This document shows, in pieces, positions 16,646 through 27,478 of a stretch of DNA of 64,000 nt. Source of the stretch: CAWCGU01 sp963838095 (lineage in GTDB: Bacteria > Actinomycetota > Thermoleophilia > Solirubrobacterales > 70-9); contig CAWIPO010000007.1 of assembly GCA_963838095.1 (NCBI GenBank), positions 186,001 through 250,000 on the forward strand, read 5' to 3'. The first letter of the stretch is position 1, and every line of letters begins with the position of its first letter. A program made the position numbers and the translations under genes. The notes below the pieces were generated by a model. It saw nothing but the letters and a program-made list of their open reading frames with translations, had not been told where the DNA came from and made no database searches.

Positions 16646-17641
16646 TCATTTCCTGGTCCGTTTCGCCCTCGGATGCAGCGCGTCCTGCATCGCATCGCCG
16701 ACCAGGTTGAAAGCCAGCACCGTGAAAAGCAGCGCCAGCCCCGGGAAGAGCATGTACCACCACGCGGTGTCGAAATTCGACGTCGCTTCGGAGATCATCT
16801 GTCCCCAGCTCGCGGTCGGCGGCTCGACCCCAACTCCGAGAAACGAGAGCGCCGCCTCGTACAGGATCACCTGCGGGATCAGCACGGACGCGTAGACGAT
16901 GATCGGGGCGGCAAGGTTGGGCAGGATCTCGCGAAAGATGATCCTGGGCTCGGATGCGCCTTGCGCTCGCGCCGCCTCGACGAACTCCTTCTCCCGCAGC
17001 GAAAGCGTCTCGCCGCGCACGATCCGGGCAATGAAGGTCCAGCTCGTGAACGAGATCACGAAGATCACGACCGGCACGCCGGGCTGAATCAGGCCGCCGA
17101 AGCAACCGCCGCCCACCGAGCAGGTCGCCGCGAGGCCGATCGCGAGCAGCAGGTATGGGATCGCAAGCAGGACGTCGACCGTGCGCGAGATGATCGTGTC
17201 CACCCAGCCGCGGAAATAGCCGGCGAGCATGCCGGTGATCACTCCTCCGAGCACGGCGAGAGTGGTCGCCGCGACGGCGACTATCAGCGAGACCCTGGCC
17301 CCGTACAGCGTGCGGCTGAAGACGTCGCGCCCGAGGTCGTCGACGCCGAACCAATGCTCCGCGCTGGGACCCGACGGATTGCCGAAGATGTTCAGCGTGT
17401 CGCTGTCTTGAAGATTCGGGTCGGGGGCCCCGAGGAGCTTGATGATCAGCGGGGCGAAGATCGCGCTCAGGACCAAGAGGACGAGGAAGACCAGTGACGC
17501 CATCGCCAAGCGGTCCTCGCGAAAGCGGTCCCTGAACGCCTGCCAAGGGGTGCGAGCGGCGACCTCGGCCAGCCCGAGGTCGGCGATGCTGGGCGCGACA
17601 CCGACCGCCCTGGCCTGCTCTCGGACGTCGCCCGCTTCGAT
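16646..17641 (-). CDS. oppC: Oligopeptide ABC transporter permease OppC, abnormal start
   Basis: The body is a normal OppC: FGVDDLGRDVFSRTLYGARV, the permease loop EFVEAARAQGASEPRIIFRE, and a C terminus LVGDAMQDALHPRAKRTRK. A TTG at 17509 (MAMASLVFLVLLVL) is the first usual start codon, but coding character continues upstream as TPWQAFRDRFREDRLA, typical of OppC before its first helix, back to a TAG at 17647..17645. That stretch has no ATG, GTG or TTG. The only well-placed ribosome site (GAGGGAG, 17655..17649) precedes an ATC at 17641. The start may therefore be ATC, a mutated ATG, or altered by an upstream indel. It is the first gene of the opp operon. Confidence 0.85.
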   Translation of the reverse strand: MEAGDVREQARAVGVAPSIADLGLAEVAARTPWQAFRDRFREDRLAMASLVFLVLLVLSAIFAPLIIKLLGAPDPNLQDSDTLNIFGNPSGPSAEHWFGVDDLGRDVFSRTLYGARVSLIVAVAATTLAVLGGVITGMLAGYFRGWVDTIISRTVDVLLAIPYLLLAIGLAATCSVGGGCFGGLIQPGVPVVIFVISFTSWTFIARIVRGETLSLREKEFVEAARAQGASEPRIIFREILPNLAAPIIVYASVLIPQVILYEAALSFLGVGVEPPTASWGQMISEATSNFDTAWWYMLFPGLALLFTVLAFNLVGDAMQDALHPRAKRTRK

Positions 17642-17822
17642 CGGCTAGCTCCCTCGGGAAGCGTTCCGGGCCGGATCGCGCTGTCTTATCTCCATTTGCC
17701 CCGGGCGGGATCACTGAAATGCCCTTGACAGACATTATCCCCCTGGCGGGAGATTGCGAAACGTCGCGCCTGCGTGACGGGCGAGCTCTGTCGCCGGGTT
17801 CACGCCCGCGGAGACGCGGCGC

Positions 17823-19481
<1,659 letters not shown>

Positions 19482-19706
19482 GCGGGAAGAATAGGCGGAG
19501 CGCTGTCGGTCCCCATTAGATTCCGCCGATGCGCTTTGCAGAGCTCGTCCTAGAGCATTCACGGCGGGGCGGGGCGAGGCCTCGGTGCGGCTTCGCCATC
19601 CCGATGCCGCCGGCCGACAGCGGTCGCGAGAGCGGGCTTGAGCTAACGACCTCGACCCGGCCCTGCACGTGCAGACGTCGATCATGCGCGCTGCTTGATC
19701 AGCCGC
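19482..19706. other. Gene-free stretch with a 12-bp palindrome
   Basis: No coding pattern or RNA gene is apparent. It contains CTGCACGTGCAG, a perfect palindrome at 19663..19674. It must hold the promoter of the mutase large-subunit gene, but I see no convincing -10/-35 pair. Confidence 0.4.
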
Positions 19707-20495
19707 CTACCGCGCCCACAGCCGCCGAGCCGGGCGTTTCGGGCGCCGGCGCACTGCCAGAGCCCTGCCGCTGCCACCGACCGCGGCGGCGACCAGCATC
19801 GCCGCGGCGATCGTCAGCCGGCGGCCGAGCTTCTCGAAGCGCATCACCCGCCAGCCCTCCTGCTTGGCCGTCGTCAGCAGGGCGGGATCGGGGTTGACCA
19901 CCACCGGGTTGCCGACGGCCCCGAGCATCGGCAGGTCCGACGCCGAGTCCGAGTAGGCGTACGAGGCCGCGAGGTCGATGTCGTGCTCGGCGGCGTATTG
20001 GCGCATCGCCTCCACTTTGCCCTCGCCGTACATGAACGGGCCGTCCAGCTCGCCGCTGAGGCGCCCATCGCCGTCCACGGCGTAGGCGGTTCCGATCCCG
20101 CCCTCCATCCCCAGAACCTGGGCGAGCATCTTCACCAGCTCGTTACCTGCCGCGCTGACGATGAACGTGGGGCGGCCGGCGTCCTGGTGCTCGTAGACCT
20201 CGGCGAGCATCTGCGGATATATCCGCGGCAGGATGCCCGCCAGCAGCTCTGGCGCCATCCGGGCGATGTCCCGCCCGGGTACGCCGCTGAGCAGCTCCTT
20301 GACCTCGTCCAGCAGCACGCCGGCCTGCTCGTCCGTGTGGCCGCGCAGCCGGTATTGGAGGTGGGTGAGCCCCCAGCGAGCGAGCGTCCCGCGGCTGACG
20401 AGGCCGCCGCGATACGCGGCACGGCCAAAGTGCATGCCGCTGGACCCCGCCATCAGGGTCTTGTCGAGGTCGAAAAACGCCGCAGCGCGCGGCAT
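19707..20495 (-). CDS. HAD family phosphatase (SerB-like, subfamily IB)
   Basis: 262 residues. Motif I is FFDLDKTL with nucleophile D9 and acid/base D11; motif II is FIVSAAGNE (Ser); the motif III lysine lies in YGEGKVEAMRQY; motif IV is AYSDSASDLPML. This set is that of IB-type HAD phosphatases such as phosphoserine phosphatase relatives, often annotated HAD-IB hydrolase and sometimes acting on lipid phosphates. The C terminus has a hydrophobic segment (LTIAAAMLVAAAVGG) followed by a very basic tail, so it may be membrane-attached. It lies 4 bp downstream of the thiolase on the same strand, a probable two-gene operon. Confidence 0.88.
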   Translation of the reverse strand: MPRAAAFFDLDKTLMAGSSGMHFGRAAYRGGLVSRGTLARWGLTHLQYRLRGHTDEQAGVLLDEVKELLSGVPGRDIARMAPELLAGILPRIYPQMLAEVYEHQDAGRPTFIVSAAGNELVKMLAQVLGMEGGIGTAYAVDGDGRLSGELDGPFMYGEGKVEAMRQYAAEHDIDLAASYAYSDSASDLPMLGAVGNPVVVNPDPALLTTAKQEGWRVMRFEKLGRRLTIAAAMLVAAAVGGSGRALAVRRRPKRPARRLWAR

Positions 20496-20499
20496 CTGC

Positions 20500-21684
<1,185 letters not shown>

Positions 21685-21758
21685 CTAAATGGGCCTCTCA
21701 GTCGTCGGTCGGGGGGGCGGCGAATGCTAGTGAACCGATTTCGGCTACAACAAGGCCT

Positions 21759-23208
21759 ATGCAGGTCCAGGTGCTCGGTACCGAACCCGCCACCTCCGAT
21801 GCCGATCTCGTCTGCGTGGGGCTGTTCGAGGACGAGGGGCTCGGGGCGCCGTTTGCCGATGCCCCCGGCGCCGATGACGCCCGCGCCGGATTCAAGAAGC
21901 TCGCCCTGCTGCACCCTGGAAAGCCGAGTCACGTACTCGTGGTCGGGCTCGGCAAGCGCGACGAGCTCGATCCCGAGCGCGCTCGGGTCGCCGCCGCCCT
22001 CGCCGCCGGCGAGGCGAAGCGGCCTGGAGGCGCACTCGATCGCCTGGGCGCTGCCGGACGGCGAGCAGCCCGAAGCGATCGCCGCCGCTCTCGTCGAGGG
22101 GACCGTGCTCGCGTGCTATCGCTTCGACCGCTTCCGCTCCAGCGAGGACGACGAGGACTCCCCGAAGCCGGCGGTGGAGCAGATCCAGATCCTCGATCCC
22201 GCGGACACGGCCGGGCTGGGCGAGGTCGTCGAGATGGCCCTCGTCACCAGCGAAGCGGCCAACCGCGCCCGCGAGCTCCAGAACCTGCCTTCCAACGTGG
22301 CGACCCCGACCTTCCTCGCCGATCGCGCGGCGGAGATCGCGAAGGCCCACGACGCCTGCTCGCTCGAGGTGCTGGATCGACCCGACATGGACCGGCTCGG
22401 GATGGGCGGGCTGCTTGCGGTCTCCGCCGGGACCGAGGAGCCCCCGAAACTGATCGTGCTGCGATATTCCGGCGGCGGTAGCGGCGGCACGATCGGCCTG
22501 GTCGGCAAGGCCGTCACCTTCGACTCCGGCGGGATCTCGATCAAGCCGTCGGCGGGCATGCACGAGATGAAGATGGACATGTCGGGCGGCGCGGCGGTGA
22601 TCGAGGCCGTGGACGCGATCGCCACGCTCGGGCTCGCCGTGGATTTGATCGGGGTGATCCCCGCGACGGAGAACATGCCCTCGGGGACGGCGGTGAAGCC
22701 CGGGGACATCATCACCCAACACGGCGGCAAGACGGTCGAGATCACCAACACCGACGCCGAGGGGCGCCTGATTCTCGCCGACGCGCTCAGCTACGCCGTC
22801 GAGCTCGGCGCCGAGCGGATGGTGGATCTGGCGACGCTGACCGGCGCCGTGCTGATCGCTCTCGGCTCCACCTACGCGGCACTGATCTCCAACGACGACG
22901 ACTGGGCCGAGCAGGTCCGGGACGCCGGCGAGGCCAGCGGAGAGCTCGCCTGGCGGCTGCCGCTCCATCCCGAGTACAAGGAGCTGACCAAGGGCTCGGT
23001 CAGCGACCTGGTCAACGCGTCCTCCAAGCGCAAGGCGGGAACGATCTACGCCGCCTCCTTCCTGGAGGAGTTCGTCGACGGGAAGCCGTGGGTTCATCTC
23101 GATATCGCCGGCACGGCCTGGGACGTCGGGCGCCCATACGTCGGCAAGGGAGCGACGGGCTTCGGGGTGCGGCTATTGGTCGCGCTGGCTCGCGATCTCT
23201 CCGCCTAA
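21759..23208 (+). pseudogene. pepA: Leucyl aminopeptidase (M17), interrupted by one frameshift
   Basis: The N-terminal part starts MQVQVLGTEPATSDADLVCV and runs to AAALAAGEAKR; near 22020 the frame changes by one base and continues LEAHSIAWALPDGEQPEAIA to the end. Repaired length is about 482 residues, normal for PepA. The catalytic domain is intact: KAVTFDSGGISIKPSAGM with metal-binding Lys and Asp, then the signature NTDAEGRLIL. It is a two-metal cytosolic exopeptidase that releases N-terminal amino acids and would finish peptides imported by the opp system. One surplus base in AAGCGGCCTGG accounts for the shift; high-GC3 coding on both sides points to a sequencing error or a recent event. 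Confidence 0.88.
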
Positions 23209-23232
23209 CAAAACGCCGCCTCCTCTGCTCCC

Positions 23233-23275
23233 GCAAGCCGCGCACCCAGAATCACTGGAGATCTGCGCGGCTTGC
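23233..23275. terminator. Bidirectional terminator between pepA and the thioesterase gene
   Basis: GCAAGCCGCGCA and TGCGCGGCTTGC form a perfect 12-bp stem with a 19-base loop. It lies between convergent gene ends. Confidence 0.75.
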
Positions 23276-23293
23276 TCCCGCGTCCGGGGGCGG

Positions 23294-23833
23294 CTACTCG
23301 CCGAGAATCATGCACGTGGACGTGCCGTGAGCCAGCAGCTTGCCGCTGTCGGCGGCCACCAGCCGGCCCTGAGCGGTCGCCTGGCTGCGTCCGCGATGCA
23401 GGACCTCGGCCTCACAGCGGACCGCACCGGTCTCGGCCGTGATCGGGCGAACGAGCTTGATCTCGAGGGTCTGCGTTCCGTAGCCGACCCCGGCGGGGAG
23501 CGTGGAGTGCACCGCGCAGCCCATCGCCGAGTCGAGGATGGTCGCGGCGTAGCCGCCGTGGACCGTTCCCATCGGGTTGTAGTGCTCTTCGGCGGGGAAG
23601 CCCTCGAAGACCGCATGCCCGGGCTCCACCGAGACCGGCTGCAGCCGCATCAGCACGCCCATCGGCGGTGGCGGCAGCCCACCGCCGGCGATCGCCTCCA
23701 GGTACTCGATCCCCGACATCTCCGCGCCCGCCGCCGCGGTCGGCGCCGGGTCCTGCCACACGACCTCGCGGCGGTGCGTGCTCTCGGGGCTGCGCTCGGC
23801 GAAAGCGAGCGCCGACTCGACGGCCGCGCTCAC
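23294..23833 (-). CDS. Hotdog-fold acyl-CoA thioesterase (PaaI type)
   Basis: 179 residues from a GTG start. The hotdog motif HYNPMGTVHGGYAATILDSA carries the catalytic HGG region and the aspartate used for water activation. Such enzymes hydrolyse aryl- or short acyl-CoA thioesters and free CoA when intermediates pile up. The N-terminal 40 residues (VWQDPAPTAAAGAEMSGIEY) match the extended actinobacterial members. Its GTG overlaps the stop of the 50-residue gene upstream (GTGA), so the two are translationally coupled. Confidence 0.9.
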   Translation of the reverse strand: MSAAVESALAFAERSPESTHRREVVWQDPAPTAAAGAEMSGIEYLEAIAGGGLPPPPMGVLMRLQPVSVEPGHAVFEGFPAEEHYNPMGTVHGGYAATILDSAMGCAVHSTLPAGVGYGTQTLEIKLVRPITAETGAVRCEAEVLHRGRSQATAQGRLVAADSGKLLAHGTSTCMILGE

Positions 23834-23982
23834 GATCGTCCTGCGGGGGCGGCGGCCGGATACCGGAGGTCGGCGAGGATCTCCTCCTCGGTGATCTCGA
23901 TCCGCAGCGGCGCCAGCTTCAGCTGATCGCCGGCCTGCGTCCGCTGCGGTCTCGGCTGCTTCTTCGTGATCTCGACCGTCAT
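23830..23982 (-). CDS. Small protein of 50 residues, unknown function, coupled to the thioesterase
   Basis: The frame MTVEITKKQPRPQRTQAGDQ continues to LRIEITEEEILADLRYPAAA and ends in a TGA that overlaps the thioesterase GTG. A strong ribosome site (AGGAGGG, 6-7 bases upstream) precedes the ATG at 23982, codon use is high-GC3, and the start faces the HxlR-regulator operator. These facts together support a real gene. The acidic, helical C-terminal half (IEITEEEILADLRY) could be a protein-binding helix. No family is recognised. Confidence 0.7.
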   Translation of the reverse strand: MTVEITKKQPRPQRTQAGDQLKLAPLRIEITEEEILADLRYPAAAPAGRS

Positions 23983-24004
23983 CTCGACCCTCCTAGTGAG
24001 ACAA

Positions 24005-24063
24005 GTTGCTTGACGAAACGCACGCTACCACAGTTAGTTGCATGACACAACCGACTGTGCAAC
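24005..24063. promoter_or_regulatory. Divergent operator region with GTTGC repeats
   Basis: GTTGC occurs at 24005..24009 and 24037..24041, and its inverted partner TGCAAC lies at 24058..24063. GTTGCA...TGCAAC forms an inverted repeat with 15 bp between arms. The region lies between the thioesterase operon and the HxlR gene, which suits autoregulation plus control of the thioesterase. Confidence 0.5.
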
Positions 24064-24073
24064 AATCACACAA

Positions 24074-24574
24074 GTGCTAGGACGGGACTACGACCAGGAA
24101 TGCTCGATCGCGCGCTCCCTGGAGCTGCTGGGAGAGCGCTGGACGCTGCTCGTGATCCGCGACGTGTTCAACGGCAAGCGCCGCTTCGAGCAGATCCAGC
24201 AGAACCTCGGGGTCGCTCGCAACGTGCTCACCAACCGCCTCGAGCGGCTCGTCGAGGAGGAGATCTTCGAGCGCCGGCCCTACCAGGAGCGTCCCCCCCG
24301 CTATGAGTACTTCCTCACCGAGAAGGGAATCGACCTGTGGCCGACGATGGTGTCGCTGATGGCCTGGGGCGACAAGCATCTCGCCGGTCGCGACGGCCCG
24401 CCGGTGATGATCGTCCACAAGCGCTGCGGCGGCTTGGTCAACGACCGCAGGATCTGCGGGCGCTGCGGCGAGCTCCTCGAAGCGCGTGACGCGCGAGCCG
24501 TGCTTGGCCCCGGCGCTCCCGAGGATTGGCCGGGCGAGCGCTACGCGGAGCAAATCGCGGTTGCCGCGAGCTGA
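24074..24574 (+). CDS. HxlR-family winged-helix transcriptional regulator
   Basis: The GTG start at 24074 gives 166 residues opening MLGRDYDQECSIARSLELLG, the usual HxlR opening; an upstream in-frame TTG at 24038 would run through the operator repeats. Family blocks follow: GERWTLLVIRDVFNGKRRFE, then RLVEEEIFERRPYQERPPRYEYFLTEKG. Cys10 (DQECSIA) is at the place where some HxlR proteins sense electrophiles or redox state. The C terminus has an extra pair of metal-binding-like motifs (KRCGG and ICGRCGELL). It diverges from the thioesterase pair, which is probably its target. Confidence 0.88.
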   Translation: MLGRDYDQECSIARSLELLGERWTLLVIRDVFNGKRRFEQIQQNLGVARNVLTNRLERLVEEEIFERRPYQERPPRYEYFLTEKGIDLWPTMVSLMAWGDKHLAGRDGPPVMIVHKRCGGLVNDRRICGRCGELLEARDARAVLGPGAPEDWPGERYAEQIAVAAS

Positions 24575-24612
24575 CGCTCGCTCCCTTCGCGGTTCGTCCA
24601 CAATTCGCGGCG

Positions 24613-25758
24613 ATGAACTTCGAGCTCAGCGACGAGCAGCGTCTGCTGCGGGACACGGTGCGCGATTTCGCCCGCCGGGAGATCGCGCCGGTGGCCGAGG
24701 AGCTCGACCGCACCAAGAGCTTCCCCTACGACCTCGTCGCGCGGATGGGCGAGCTGGGGCTTATGGGGATCCCGTTCCCCGAGGAGTACGGCGGCGGCGG
24801 AGCGGACACGCTCTCCTACGCGCTCACGGTCGAGGAGCTGGCCCGGATCGACTCATCCGTGTGCATCACCCTCGCGGCCCATACCTCGCTGGGGACGATG
24901 CCGATCCACATGTGGGGAACCGCCGAGCAGAAGGACGAGTGGATGCCCGAACTCTGCGCCGGGCGCCGGCTGGCCTCCTTCGGGCTCACCGAGCCGGATG
25001 CGGGTTCCGACGCCGGCGCGACCCGCACGCGGGCGACGCTGGAGGACGGCGAGTGGGTGATCAACGGCGCGAAGCAGTTCATCACCAACTCCGGCACCGA
25101 GATCTCCGGCTGCGTGACGATCACCGCCGTCACGGGGGACGGGAACGGCAAGCGCGAGATCTCGAACCTGATCGTCCCCAACGGCACCCCGGGTTACGAG
25201 CCCGGCGAGCCCTACAGAAAGATGGGCTGGAACGCGTCCGACACGCGACCACTCAGCTTCGAGGACTGCCGCGTTCCCGAGTCGGCGCTGCTGGGCCGGC
25301 GCGGCGACGGCTTCAAGCAGTTCATGCAGATCCTCGACGGCGGACGGATCGGGGTCGCGGCGATGGGCGTCGGCCTCGCCCAAGGCGCGCTGGACGAGGC
25401 GCTGTCCTACGCCAAGGAGCGGCGGGCGTTCGGGCAGCCGATCTCGAAGTTCCAGACGATCCAGGCGAAGATCGCCGACCTATCGGCCGAGATCGAGGCC
25501 GCACGGCTTCTGACCTACAAGGCGGCGATCCTGAAGGACCGGGGCGAGCCGTTCACGCTCACCGCGGCCCAGGCGAAGCTGAAGACCGGCCGACTCGCGG
25601 TGAAGGCCACCGAGGAGGCCGTGCAGATCCACGGTGGCTACGGCTACATCGAGGAGTACCCGGTCTGCCGCTTCTACCGAGACGCGAAGGTCCTGACCAT
25701 CGGCGAGGGGACCGACGAGGTCCAGCAGATGGTGATCGCGCGGCAGCTGGGGTGCTGA
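24613..25758 (+). CDS. Acyl-CoA dehydrogenase
   Basis: 381 residues from MNFELSDEQRLLRDTVRDFA. FAD and substrate blocks are clear: ASFGLTEPDAGSDAGATRTR, then RAFGQPISKFQTIQAKIADL, and QIHGGYGYIEEYPVCRFYRD. The catalytic base is the glutamate in GEGTDEVQQ (about residue 365), as in short- and medium-chain enzymes; isovaryl-type enzymes keep it elsewhere. It oxidises an acyl-CoA to the 2-enoyl-CoA and hands electrons to ETF, encoded at 6.2-8.0 kb. The chain length cannot be read from sequence; isobutyryl- or 2-methylbutyryl-CoA would suit the neighbourhood. It lies 38 bp after the HxlR gene. Confidence 0.93.
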   Translation: MNFELSDEQRLLRDTVRDFARREIAPVAEELDRTKSFPYDLVARMGELGLMGIPFPEEYGGGGADTLSYALTVEELARIDSSVCITLAAHTSLGTMPIHMWGTAEQKDEWMPELCAGRRLASFGLTEPDAGSDAGATRTRATLEDGEWVINGAKQFITNSGTEISGCVTITAVTGDGNGKREISNLIVPNGTPGYEPGEPYRKMGWNASDTRPLSFEDCRVPESALLGRRGDGFKQFMQILDGGRIGVAAMGVGLAQGALDEALSYAKERRAFGQPISKFQTIQAKIADLSAEIEAARLLTYKAAILKDRGEPFTLTAAQAKLKTGRLAVKATEEAVQIHGGYGYIEEYPVCRFYRDAKVLTIGEGTDEVQQMVIARQLGC

Positions 25759-25764
25759 CGGATT

Positions 25765-26718
25765 TCAGTTTCGCCTGTGACGGAGGATCTTCTTGCGAAG
25801 GGGTGATGGAACGGCCGCCAGCATGCGGCGCGCGATGCGGCCACCCCGGGCCTGCTGAGGGCTGGGCTCGACCTTGGTGTCCTCGCTCCACCTCACACGG
25901 TCATCCCCCAGCTGCGGGGCCGACAGAGCCGAACCGTGCTCCTCCCCTTTCAGTGCAAGAAGCACGGTCCGGTCCCATCCCGCATAGGTCACGGGCACGA
26001 CAAGCTCATAGACCGACGTGAACCCCGCATCCCCCAACAAGTTGAACAGCGACGGCTTCGTCAACCACGCACTCGCAACGTTGTCGAGAGACGAACCCGC
26101 CGCGCGCTCCCTCTCCTCGGCGCTATCCGTTGGATCGTGCTCGCGAATCGAGATCCCGGAGTAGGTCGATCCCTCGTAGTTCCACGTCTCCTCCGCCCGA
26201 AGCGCGTAGTGCGTATCGATGATCGCCGCCCTCCCGGCAAGCCCGTGGAACGCGTGCACGAACTCGAACACGTCCGGGGCGTCGAGGTGGTAGAGGATCC
26301 CGAGCGCGAGCACGAGATCGAACTGCTTTCCATCGGCGTTGAATTCGCGCACGTCGCCCTGCCTGAACTCGACGTTCTCGAGCCCGATGGCCTCGGCGGC
26401 GAAAGCGGCGCGGGCGACGTGTCCCTGCCTACCGTCGACGCCGAGCACCTTCGCGCCCTGGCGAGCGAACTCGATCGCGAAAAGGCCCTCCATGCAGGCG
26501 AGGTCGAGGATCGTGCGGTCCTCGATCCCTCCGAGTACGTCCGACGCCACCTGAAGCAGCGGCCGCAGACGGGTCTCCTGCCCGACCACCCGCCCACCGA
26601 TCGTGAAAACCCCGTGGCCGAGATAGATGTTGTGCGCGCTCCAGGGGCCGAACTCCGCGATCAGCTCCTGCTTGCGGCGCTCGAGCGCTGCTGCCGCGTC
26701 AGTGCCCACGAGCGACAA
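25765..26718 (-). CDS. SAM-dependent methyltransferase (class I), substrate unknown
   Basis: 317 residues. SAM motif I is ILDLACMEGLFAIEFARQGA (about 89-108), then the acidic loop VLGVDGRQGHV, motif II EFRQGDVREF, and motif III LALGILYHLDAPDVFEF. The overall arrangement resembles CmoB-like or DUF1698-type methyltransferases, also found in glycan and lipid clusters. A basic C-terminal tail (RRMLAAVPSPLRKKILRHRRN) could bind membranes or nucleic acid. It is convergent with the acyl-CoA dehydrogenase (6 bp apart). The real substrate cannot be named. Confidence 0.85.
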   Translation of the reverse strand: MSLVGTDAAAALERRKQELIAEFGPWSAHNIYLGHGVFTIGGRVVGQETRLRPLLQVASDVLGGIEDRTILDLACMEGLFAIEFARQGAKVLGVDGRQGHVARAAFAAEAIGLENVEFRQGDVREFNADGKQFDLVLALGILYHLDAPDVFEFVHAFHGLAGRAAIIDTHYALRAEETWNYEGSTYSGISIREHDPTDSAEERERAAGSSLDNVASAWLTKPSLFNLLGDAGFTSVYELVVPVTYAGWDRTVLLALKGEEHGSALSAPQLGDDRVRWSEDTKVEPSPQQARGGRIARRMLAAVPSPLRKKILRHRRN

Positions 26719-26735
26719 ATCTACTCATCGGTCGG

Positions 26736-27047
26736 ATGGCGAAGTTCCCGCAGATTCCGGGTTCTTGGCGAGCGCTCTTCAGCTGCCCGGCCACGCCGCG
26801 GCATATGCTCGCCGCCTGGGAGTTGCCTGGGATGGAGAGGATCCGGAATAAGACGCGACAGCGGGCAGAGCTCGCTCGGGCGCTCGATGTGGCCCTCAGC
26901 GGCTGCGACCAGTGGACAGTCGTGAAGCCGACGCAACGCGCGGTGTCCGTCCCGTCCGATTGCGATCCGGTCGCGCTCTACGCGGATCTTGGCAGCGCCG
27001 TCTGGGAGCCCTCGGGGCGCCCGGCGACGTCCGCCGGCCGGCCCTGA
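26736..27047 (+). CDS. Possible small protein of 103 residues, weakly supported
   Basis: An open frame begins MAKFPQIPGSWRALFSCPAT and continues MERIRNKTRQRAELARALDV. Third positions are fairly GC-rich, and it fills most of the gap between two minus-strand genes. However, the last 70 bases lie antisense within the PRC-barrel gene, there is no ribosome site and no family is recognised. It may be spurious. Confidence 0.25.
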   Translation: MAKFPQIPGSWRALFSCPATPRHMLAAWELPGMERIRNKTRQRAELARALDVALSGCDQWTVVKPTQRAVSVPSDCDPVALYADLGSAVWEPSGRPATSAGRP

Positions 27048-27478
27048 TCCTGCGGGATCCGGAAGTACGCGAGCAGCTCCAGCTCCTGCTCGCGGCTCAG
27101 CGCCGCGCCTGACTCCACTCTCGGCGCCTCTCTGAGCGTCTCGCGGTCGTACGGCACCCACACCCGGCCGATGCCCGCCGCGGCGAGCGCCGAGGGGACG
27201 ACGGAGTAGTGCCCGAAGCGGCCCATGCGCACCAGCAGCCACGCTGATTCACCGCTCTCGGCGTCGGCGATCACGCCCTCAATCCGGCCGACGCTGTCGC
27301 CACTGAACCCGTCGAGCTTCCATCCCGACCAGGACAGTGCCTCTTCGAGGCTGGGAGCCTCGGTTGTCACCGCCTCGCCCACGAGGACCGGGACAGCGGG
27401 CGCCTCGGCGTACTGCTCGGGCTCATCCACCGCGGCCGGCGCGGCTTCCTGCTCCTGCTCTGTCACGGGGTCATTCAT
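26978..27478 (-). CDS. PRC-barrel domain protein
   Basis: 166 residues. After an acidic, proline-rich N terminus (about 1-45), a PRC-barrel-like unit reads SGWKLDGFSGDSVGRIEGVI, then AWLLVRMGRFGHYSVVPSAL and GRVWVPYDRETLREAPRVES. PRC-barrels bind RNA or act as adaptor domains (RimM, photosynthetic reaction centre subunit H). The family is common in actinobacteria with unknown roles. Its ATG lies 8 bases inside the end of meaB, so the two are coupled. Confidence 0.82.
   Translation of the reverse strand: MNDPVTEQEQEAAPAAVDEPEQYAEAPAVPVLVGEAVTTEAPSLEEALSWSGWKLDGFSGDSVGRIEGVIADAESGESAWLLVRMGRFGHYSVVPSALAAAGIGRVWVPYDRETLREAPRVESGAALSREQELELLAYFRIPQDQGRPADVAGRPEGSQTALPRSA

Noticed and set aside
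17726..17739. TTGACA and a reverse-strand GATAAT upstream of oppC
   Set aside because: They lie on opposite strands and neither has a partner at proper spacing.
19663..19674. 12-bp palindrome CTGCACGTGCAG as an operator
   Set aside because: It is symmetric but lies 180 bp from the mutase start without promoter elements; chance is likely in such GC-rich DNA.
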